Positions 5,814-11,349 of a stretch of 11,349 bases of DNA are shown one piece after another. Location: contig DBME01000469.1 in assembly GCA_002298155.1 (NCBI GenBank), forward strand, positions 1-11,349, in the 5' to 3' direction. The notes under the pieces are model-generated. The model was not told the DNA's origin. It was given only the letters and a program-made list of their open reading frames with translations, and did not search any database. Both the position numbers and the translations under genes were made by a program. The stretch is from Holophagaceae bacterium UBA706. GTDB lineage: Bacteria > Acidobacteriota > Holophagae > Holophagales > Holophagaceae. Position 1 is the first letter of the stretch; each line of letters starts with the position of its first letter.

Positions 5814-7079
5814 TTAAACTTCTTGGGGCTGCGGCCGCCCCTCCCCGATGGTGGCGTTGGTCACCAGGGGCTTGGCCCAGAGGCCGATGAACAGGAGGTA
5901 GGCGAAGGTGGCGATCACGGCCAGCAGGCCGTAGCGGAGCCCGGCGGGCCCGGCGTGATCGGCGATCTTGCCCACGAGGGGGGGCAGGATGGCGCCGCCC
6001 AGGATGCCCGTGCAGAGGATCCCGGCGAAGCTGCCGTGGTGCTTGTCCACGGAATTGAGGGCCAGGGCGAAGACCAGGGGCCAGCCCACGGAGCACCAGA
6101 AGCCCATCAGGGGCAGGGCTACCAGGGCCGTGCTCCGGCCGCCGAAGAGGGCCGCCAGGAGGGTGACGATGCCGCCGGCCATGAACACCACGAGGATCTT
6201 GCGGGAATCGAAGAGCTTGAGCAGGACCAGGCCCACCGCGCAGCCCACCGTCATGGCGCCCCAGAAGCCCGACACCGCCACGCGGTTGGCCAGGTCCGGG
6301 TCCACGTTGTGGCAGTTCATGAGGAAGGGCTTGATCTTGGTGGCGATGCCCTGCTCGGTGCCCACGTAGCACACGATGCCCAGGAAGTAGACCCACACGG
6401 TGCGGCTGCGCAGGAGCAGCAGGATCGTGGCGATGGAGCCCACCTTCTCGTCCTCGGCCAGGGCCACCTTCGGCATGCGCACCACGGCGATCACCACGAC
6501 CATCGCCAGGAGGATCGCCGCGAAGACCCAGTAGAGCGCCACCCAGGACATCCCCTCGGGCACCTGCCGCGAAAGCAGACCCACCAGCCCCTCCTGCGTC
6601 CCGCCGCGGATGCCGCGGGTGAGCCAGACATAGAGGTGGGGGCTCAGGGTGGATCCCAGCGCGAAGATCATCTGGGACATGTTGCCGAAGAAGGCGTAGT
6701 GCTCCTCGCCTCCGGAGACCCGCAGCAGGGGGTTGATGACCACCTGGAGCATGGCGAAGCCCACGCCGATGACGAAGAGCGCGGGGATGGCCACCGCGAA
6801 GGAGGGCCGGGCGGCGAAGGCCAGGGCGCCTAGGCCCGAGAGGACGAAGGCCGCGAGGAGGACGGTCTTGGCGGAGAGCTTCTCCACCAGGATGCCCGCC
6901 GGGATGGACATCACCGCGTAGGCGATGAAAAGGGCAGATGCCAGGTAGCCCACCTGGGTCTCCGTGAGCCGGAAGGAAGCCTGTACGTCCGTGCCCATGG
7001 GATCGATGATGTTCGTCACGAACGAGATCACGACGAAGATCAGCATGATCAGGCCGACCTTGAAATAGCTCCGGTTCAT
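5814..7079 (-). CDS. FHS-type MFS sugar permease (FucP/GluP/NagP-like)
   Basis: This is an inner-membrane proton-coupled sugar importer of 421 residues with about 12 hydrophobic segments, the normal size for the family. The N-terminal half shows the FHS pattern YLASALFIAYAVMSIPAGIL in helix 2, then the GVGFAMLQVVINPLLR motif. AFFGNMSQMIFALGSTLSPH follows, where FHS sugar transporters carry conserved polar residues. The family includes permeases for fucose, glucose/galactose and, in NagP, N-acetylglucosamine. The gene follows the GH2 gene by 12 bp, with GAAGGAG before its ATG, and precedes the ROK kinase by 9 bp, so the three are co-transcribed. The likely cargo is the monosaccharide released in the periplasm by the GH2 enzyme, i.e. 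glucosamine. The specificity is inferred from neighbours and could not be read from individual residues. Confidence 0.88.
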   Translation of the reverse strand: MNRSYFKVGLIMLIFVVISFVTNIIDPMGTDVQASFRLTETQVGYLASALFIAYAVMSIPAGILVEKLSAKTVLLAAFVLSGLGALAFAARPSFAVAIPALFVIGVGFAMLQVVINPLLRVSGGEEHYAFFGNMSQMIFALGSTLSPHLYVWLTRGIRGGTQEGLVGLLSRQVPEGMSWVALYWVFAAILLAMVVVIAVVRMPKVALAEDEKVGSIATILLLLRSRTVWVYFLGIVCYVGTEQGIATKIKPFLMNCHNVDPDLANRVAVSGFWGAMTVGCAVGLVLLKLFDSRKILVVFMAGGIVTLLAALFGGRSTALVALPLMGFWCSVGWPLVFALALNSVDKHHGSFAGILCTGILGGAILPPLVGKIADHAGPAGLRYGLLAVIATFAYLLFIGLWAKPLVTNATIGEGRPQPQEV

Positions 7080-7091
7080 CGATCAACTCCT

Positions 7092-9677
7092 TCAAGTGCG
7101 GGGCGGGACGTTCCAGCCGGTGAGGGTGATGCGGGGCTTGCGCCCCTTGAGGTCGGTCTCATCGAAGGTAACGCGCAGGGTGCGGGTCTCGTGGGGCGGG
7201 ATGGAGACGTAGTTGTCGTCCCAGATGGCCGTGGGTAGGGCCTCGCCGGCGCCGGGCACCAGGCCCAGCTCCAGGAAGAAGGCGATCCTGTCGCTGGTGT
7301 TGGTGAGGGTGACCGTGCCCGCACCCTTGGCGAAGGCGGCCTCGACCTTCACCTGGGCCTGGGGCAGGGTTCCCAGGGCCTTGAAATCGGCGAAGGAGGA
7401 ATTGGGCGTCACGAACCAGGTGGAGTTGGGGTAGTCCAGGACATCGGGCTTCACCGACAGCCAGTAGAAGTTGTCCGCGATCTGCCGGCCCCCCGCTTTG
7501 AGGCGCAGGTCCAGGAACCACACCGGGGTTCCTGGATCGAGGGCCTTGAGGTCGAGGACCTTCAGGGAGGCCCCGGGAGGGCACGAGGCCTTGACGTCCT
7601 TCTCGAAGACCAGCTTCGAGGAGGCATCGTAGGCCCTGACCTGGACGGTGACGTCGCCCATGGCGTCCCGGGTGTCGTTCACCACGTGGATGGCTTTGGC
7701 GGCGCAGTCGTAGACCGCGGTGCGCGGCTGGCACCCCTTGCGGGCGCCGTAGTAGGCCCCGTTGGGTGTCAGGTAGTAGTCGTAGAGCTGCCAGTAGAGC
7801 TTGGGCCAGGAGGCGTTGAGCATCCACTGCACCACGCCCGTGGCATGGTCCTGGTTGACCCCGAAGGCCTCGTACATGGCCCGCATGGTCTCGTAGTTCG
7901 CCGCCTGGGCCTTGAAGGCCAGCTCCTCCACGGAAGCGCAGGCGCCGTAGCGGTTGTTGAAGGCGTTCAGGTAGCGGTCCGGAGTGTTGAATTCGTTGCG
8001 CCCGCAGTGCCAGTTCCAGGTGGCCTTGTCCATGGGCCAAAGGTCGGCGGCCGGAATCATCTTCCGGAGGCTGGCGATGGGGGGGATCTGGGGGCCTGGG
8101 CCGGTTTCCGTGTTGAAACCGTAGGCGCCGCCGTGCTGGGTGTCCTCGAACCAGTAGTTGGGGGTGACGTAGTCGTAGGGGCCCAGCATCTTCACGCCAG
8201 TGGGTCCGCTGATGCCGCTGGTGAAGGCCTTGGTGGCGCCCAGGCGGGGCCGGGTGGGATCGAGGGCCTGGAGGTCCGCTTCGTAGCGCTTCTCCGCGTC
8301 GGGCCATGGGAGCTTGTCGCTGCCCAACACCCAAACGAAGATGCTGGGGTGGTTGCGCAGCCAGCGCACCTGGTCGCGAAGGTAGGAGGCCAGGAGCTCG
8401 ATCTCCTGGGGCGACTTGGCGGCGCCGTAGGTTTCGTCCTCCTGGGGCGCGCCCAGGTACTCCTGCCATTCCCACTGGCAGCTGATGCCGACCATGACGA
8501 GGATTCCCGTGCGATCGGCGATCTCGTACAGCTTCTGGCTGCTTCCCCAGAAGCCCTCGAGGCGCACCGTATTGAGGTTCATGTTCCTGATGTGCCGGAA
8601 CTGGGCCTCGAGGTTCCTGCGATCCTCCCTCAGGAAGAGATCGTCCACCCAGCCTCCGCCCCGGATCAGGACCTTGCGCCCGTTGACGGTGTAGGCCCTG
8701 GCGCCATGCTCGTCCAGGCTCGAGCCGATCTGGCGGATGCCGAACACGGTCGTGGTGGCGTCGCTGGGGGCGGCGCCTTCCCGGGCGGCGAGCTTGAGGG
8801 TGTAGAGGGCCGGCTCGCCCAGGTTGGCGGGCCACCACAGGCGGGGATTCTTCACATGCAGCACGGGGAAGGCCGCGGGCGCGAAGGTCAGGGCCTTGCG
8901 CTCACCGGGGTCCAGGGCGTAGGGCAGGGCGAAGCGCAGGGTGCCGATCTCGCCGGAGACGGTGCCCGAGGTCCTGCGGGCTTCATGGTTCACCAGGGTG
9001 GCCGTCACGGTCAGGTCCGCGGACTGCAGGGTGCGCAGGTCCACATCCGTGCGCACGAAGACGTCCTCCAGGGACACGGGCCCCGAGCGCCGGAGCTTGA
9101 CCTCGCGGAAGAGCCCCATGTTGCGGTCCGGCGGGGCGGGGTTCCAGTCCACGAAGCCCATGATGTAGTCGCCCTTGGCCGGGGGCGCCACCTGGATGGC
9201 CAGGGCGTTGGCCCCGGCCTTGAGGTCGGCGGTGATGTCCAGGTCGAAGGTGCGGAAGGCGCCGTAGACGGTGTCGCCGCCCGCGATCTTCCGGCCGTTG
9301 AGCCAGACGTCGGCGCGGTAGTTGACCCCGTCCAGCTGAAGGCGGGTGTGCTGGCCTTTCTGGGCCGGGGTCACCTGGAATTCCGTGCGGTAGACCCAGG
9401 GTTCCTGGAAGGGCGCGGCGGAGATGCCCTCCAGGTTCCTGCCCATGAAGGGGTCCTTGTGGACCCCGTCATCCACCAGGGTTCCCAGGACCGTCGAAGG
9501 CACCTTGGCCGGGAACCAGCCCGCGGCCTTGAAGCCCGGCCGGGAGATCCCGGCGGGATCACCGGCCTTGGACGCGGCCTGGAGGGTCCAGCCCCGGTCC
9601 AGGACCTGGAGGGCCCCGGGGGACGCCGCCAGGAGGCAGCCGCCGGAAAGTGCGAGGATCAGGAGACCTTTGAGCAT
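7092..9677 (-). CDS. Exported GH2 exo-beta-D-glucosaminidase (CsxA-like exochitosanase)
   Basis: This enzyme should remove glucosamine units from the non-reducing end of chitosan oligosaccharides (EC 3.2.1.165). The 861-residue protein has a signal peptide (about residues 1-18), a jelly-roll domain (about 55-200), an Ig-like domain (200-315), a TIM barrel (320-610) and C-terminal Ig-like domains. From memory it aligns with Amycolatopsis CsxA through most of its length, including GPYDYVTPNYWFEDTQ, WMLNASWPKLYWQLYDYY and the tail DLKGRKP...TGWN. Ordinary GH2 enzymes carry Asn-Glu as acid/base; here LGSDK has Ser-Asp (Asp454), the signature of the exo-glucosaminidase subgroup. The nucleophile is Glu524 in FNTETGPG, matching FNSETSAG of CsxA. 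GAGGAGG precedes the ATG. The Cys14 region does not fit a strict lipobox, so a soluble periplasmic enzyme is more likely than a lipoprotein. A mannosidase is the alternative but fits less well. Confidence 0.92.
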   Translation of the reverse strand: MLKGLLILALSGGCLLAASPGALQVLDRGWTLQAASKAGDPAGISRPGFKAAGWFPAKVPSTVLGTLVDDGVHKDPFMGRNLEGISAAPFQEPWVYRTEFQVTPAQKGQHTRLQLDGVNYRADVWLNGRKIAGGDTVYGAFRTFDLDITADLKAGANALAIQVAPPAKGDYIMGFVDWNPAPPDRNMGLFREVKLRRSGPVSLEDVFVRTDVDLRTLQSADLTVTATLVNHEARRTSGTVSGEIGTLRFALPYALDPGERKALTFAPAAFPVLHVKNPRLWWPANLGEPALYTLKLAAREGAAPSDATTTVFGIRQIGSSLDEHGARAYTVNGRKVLIRGGGWVDDLFLREDRRNLEAQFRHIRNMNLNTVRLEGFWGSSQKLYEIADRTGILVMVGISCQWEWQEYLGAPQEDETYGAAKSPQEIELLASYLRDQVRWLRNHPSIFVWVLGSDKLPWPDAEKRYEADLQALDPTRPRLGATKAFTSGISGPTGVKMLGPYDYVTPNYWFEDTQHGGAYGFNTETGPGPQIPPIASLRKMIPAADLWPMDKATWNWHCGRNEFNTPDRYLNAFNNRYGACASVEELAFKAQAANYETMRAMYEAFGVNQDHATGVVQWMLNASWPKLYWQLYDYYLTPNGAYYGARKGCQPRTAVYDCAAKAIHVVNDTRDAMGDVTVQVRAYDASSKLVFEKDVKASCPPGASLKVLDLKALDPGTPVWFLDLRLKAGGRQIADNFYWLSVKPDVLDYPNSTWFVTPNSSFADFKALGTLPQAQVKVEAAFAKGAGTVTLTNTSDRIAFFLELGLVPGAGEALPTAIWDDNYVSIPPHETRTLRVTFDETDLKGRKPRITLTGWNVPPRT

Positions 9678-9693
9678 GATGCCTCCTCGGGGC

Positions 9694-10287
9694 TCAGAAG
9701 CTGAACCGGATGTCCAGGTTGAGCCACCCGGGGTTGATGCCGCCCTGGCGGACCAGGGGATCCTCCAGGTCCTTGCCCGCGAGTTCCGTCTGCTGGATGA
9801 CCGCCTCCAGGGCCAGGTTGCGGGTCAGGTTGAAGCCCACGCCCACCCGCAGGCCGAGCTTGAGGCCCTTGGCGTCGCGGATGGGGAAGTGGTGGTCGCG
9901 GTCCAGGGGATCCTCGGTGTCCTCGGTTCCGGACTTGGACATGGACCAGGTGTTGAGGCTGGCGCCCAGGATGCCGTAGCCGTGGATCCGGGGCAGGGGC
10001 AGGAGGATGTCCCCGTGGAGCTGGGTGAGGAGGAGGGAGGTTTTGAGGCCGTTCCAGTCCTTGCCGGGCATGCTGGCCAGGGCCAGGCCCGCCCGGGCGG
10101 GGATGTCCGAGCCGAGGTCGTGGCCGGTGTAGTCGGCCCCGATCTGGAAGGCGAGCGTGTTGTTGGTGGCCTTCTTGAGGCTTTCGAACCCCAGGATGGG
10201 GCCGCCTGCGACGCTGAAGCCCGGGGTCTGGGCGGCCAGGGGCAGGACCACGAGGCCGAGGAGGGAGGTGCGGATGAGCTTGTTCAC
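9694..10287 (-). CDS. Small outer-membrane beta-barrel protein in the glucosaminide operon
   Basis: The 197-residue protein has a signal peptide (residues 1-20, ending LPLAAQ) and a mature part of about 177 residues. It shows alternating strands such as NNTLAFQIGADYTG, AGLALASMP, TSLLLTQLHGDILLPL and LKLGLRVGVGFNL, and ends LNLDIRFSF with a terminal aromatic motif. This predicts an eight-stranded outer-membrane barrel. A charged acidic loop lies at about 119-139 (TEDTEDPLDRDHH). I chose the GTG at 10287 because AAGGAG lies six bases before it and it opens the signal peptide directly. An ATG at 10311, overlapping the stop of the receptor gene as TGATG, would add eight residues but lacks as good a ribosome site. 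It lies between the TonB receptor and the glucosaminidase genes, so a role in uptake or surface handling of the same substrate is plausible. I recognise no characterised homologue. Confidence 0.78.
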   Translation of the reverse strand: MNKLIRTSLLGLVVLPLAAQTPGFSVAGGPILGFESLKKATNNTLAFQIGADYTGHDLGSDIPARAGLALASMPGKDWNGLKTSLLLTQLHGDILLPLPRIHGYGILGASLNTWSMSKSGTEDTEDPLDRDHHFPIRDAKGLKLGLRVGVGFNLTRNLALEAVIQQTELAGKDLEDPLVRQGGINPGWLNLDIRFSF

Positions 10288-10310
10288 GGGATTCTCCTTC
10301 CGGATCGGCA

Positions 10311-11349
10311 TCAGAACTTCAGGCCGACGGCGAACTGGGTGAAGGTCCGTCCGGCGCCCGACACGTAGGAATTGTCGCCCTTGAAGCCCCAGGGCCCGTT
10401 GAAGGAAGCCAGGGGACGCCCAGGGATGGGAGCGTTGGCCACGCCATTGCCGTCCGTTCCGATCTCCCCGCCGCTGCCCCAGTCGTAGGCGGCGGTGGTC
10501 AGGATGCGGTTGAACAGGTTGTTGATCTGGACGTAGGCGGTGAGCATGAGCTTGCCAGCTAGGGGGAATTCCGCCTGGAGCTTGCAGTCGACGGTGTAGA
10601 CGTCGGAACCGGCGGTGTAGGCGTTGGGTGAACCGTAGTAGACATTGTACGAGGGCTCGGCGGGAACGGCGTAGGAGCCGGGATTGGGCTGCATGACGGG
10701 GTAGTCCACGCCGCCGGAGGGGCGAACGTTAACGGGCCAGGTCCAGTGGGGATTGACCGCCCCGAAAAGGCTGCGCAGGCCATTGGTGTAGTACTTGCCG
10801 AGGAGCGATGCGGAGACGTTGCCCTTCCCGATGGGGACGGCATAGGTTAGGTAGGCGGTGAGGACCTGGGCCTTGTTCAGGAGCGCCTTGGTGGGACCCC
10901 AGCTCTGGGGGTCGAGCCCCAGGCCCAGCTTGTCGTCACGGTAGTTGTAGTAGTCGGCCCCGTTGTTGGTGAGGCCGTGCTCCACGGAATAGGTGTAGCT
11001 GCCGCCGAAGTTCAGGTGGGGCGTGATGTTCTGGTTCCAGGCCAGTTCCACGTCCTGGTAGTCGCGGTCCTCGTCGGAGTTGATGAAGTAGATGGTCTGC
11101 TGCCAGTTGAAGGGGGACCCCGTGATGGGGTTCTTGACCAGGGTGAGGTATTTGTCGAGCTTGGCGGGATCGGTCATGCCCGGCACGACGTTGGCTACCC
11201 AGTCCTTCTTGTAGATGCGCTTGACGACGCTGATGCGCACGCTGCCCGTGTCGTAGTTGCGCTGGTCGCTGAGGGTGAATTCCAGGGCGTAGGGCACCGA
11301 CAGCCCATCGGTGTTCATGACCTGGTCCAGGGCCACCACGGCCTGGGGG
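10311..11349 (-). CDS. TonB-dependent outer-membrane receptor, C-terminal part
   Basis: About 345 residues are visible; the reading frame continues past the window's end, so the N-terminal plug and first strands are missing. The sequence is rich in aromatic beta-strands separated by long polar loops: DYQDVELAWNQNITPHLNFG, then LTAYLTYAVPIGKGNVSASL, then KLMLTAYVQINNLFNRILTT. NNLFN followed by a closing strand ending FTQFAVGLKF is characteristic of the last strands of TonB-dependent receptors, including the terminal phenylalanine. Such receptors import substrates too large for porins, powered by TonB-ExbBD. As the visible first gene of the operon it would import chitosan-type oligosaccharides. 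Large Oar-like receptors with a carboxypeptidase-like domain are common in Acidobacteriota, but that part is out of view. No SusD gene follows. The stop is followed 23 bp later by the next start. Confidence 0.88.
   Translation of the reverse strand, partial: PQAVVALDQVMNTDGLSVPYALEFTLSDQRNYDTGSVRISVVKRIYKKDWVANVVPGMTDPAKLDKYLTLVKNPITGSPFNWQQTIYFINSDEDRDYQDVELAWNQNITPHLNFGGSYTYSVEHGLTNNGADYYNYRDDKLGLGLDPQSWGPTKALLNKAQVLTAYLTYAVPIGKGNVSASLLGKYYTNGLRSLFGAVNPHWTWPVNVRPSGGVDYPVMQPNPGSYAVPAEPSYNVYYGSPNAYTAGSDVYTVDCKLQAEFPLAGKLMLTAYVQINNLFNRILTTAAYDWGSGGEIGTDGNGVANAPIPGRPLASFNGPWGFKGDNSYVSGAGRTFTQFAVGLKF

Noticed and set aside
4899..6833. Long plus-strand open frame (644 codons) opposite the permease and kinase genes
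   Set aside because: It is antisense to two clearly recognised genes, and its product is low-complexity His, Gly, Asp, Glu and Ala sequence typical of a shadow frame in high-GC DNA.
5794..7095. Alternative minus-strand frame overlapping the permease gene
   Set aside because: Its product is Arg, Gly and Pro-rich without membrane segments, whereas the overlapping frame gives a typical 12-helix sugar permease.
9620..9677. Lipoprotein signal on the GH2 enzyme
   Set aside because: The sequence before Cys14 is LSGG, with Leu at -4 and not at -3, so the lipobox pattern is not met well enough.
7686..9704. Long plus-strand open frame (672 codons) opposite the GH2 gene
   Set aside because: The GH2 protein on the minus strand matches a known family through its full length. 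The antisense product is Gly, Val, Ala and His-rich with no recognisable domain.

Overview
The window is about 11.3 kb of very GC-rich bacterial DNA. It is densely coded, with short gaps and good Shine-Dalgarno sequences before most starts. The organism is Gram-negative: there are four outer-membrane barrel proteins (a FadL-type channel, a TonB-dependent receptor and two small barrels), three of them ending in phenylalanine. The gene content, style and a B-type aconitase suggest a heterotroph such as an Acidobacteriota of the Holophagae (Geothrix-like). That placement is an impression from the proteins, not a demonstrated assignment.

Region 1 (1-986, minus) is the N-terminal third of aconitase B (acnB), a TCA-cycle enzyme; its 3' part lies outside the window. 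Region 2 (1096-2825) holds a FadL/OmpP1-type outer-membrane channel on the minus strand, with a strong hairpin terminator behind it. Its 165-bp promoter region carries several palindromes and separates it from a divergent TetR-family regulator. Region 3 (2826-4690) is that regulator, then a small exported beta-barrel protein in the same direction, then a convergent exported lipocalin-like protein whose stop codon directly abuts the barrel gene's stop. Region 4 (4691-4937) is non-coding and contains a striking long inverted repeat.

Region 5 (4938-11349, minus) is a compact five-gene operon with gaps of only 9-23 bp. In order of transcription it encodes a TonB-dependent receptor (5' end missing), a small outer-membrane barrel, an exported family GH2 exo-beta-D-glucosaminidase, an FHS-type sugar permease and a ROK-family sugar kinase. 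The GH2 enzyme resembles the CsxA exo-chitosanase group over its whole length and carries that group's Ser-Asp acid/base signature and Glu nucleophile. The simplest reading is a chitosan-oligosaccharide utilisation locus. Oligomers enter through the TonB receptor, are cut to glucosamine in the periplasm, cross the inner membrane by the permease and are phosphorylated by the ROK kinase. No SusD-like lipoprotein, deaminase or dedicated regulator is seen in the visible part.

No tRNA, rRNA, CRISPR array, insertion sequence or phage gene was recognised. The most novel elements are the uncharacterised small barrel inside the glucosaminide operon, the likely glucosamine-specific ROK kinase that lacks the family's zinc motif, and the 4791-4860 inverted repeat.
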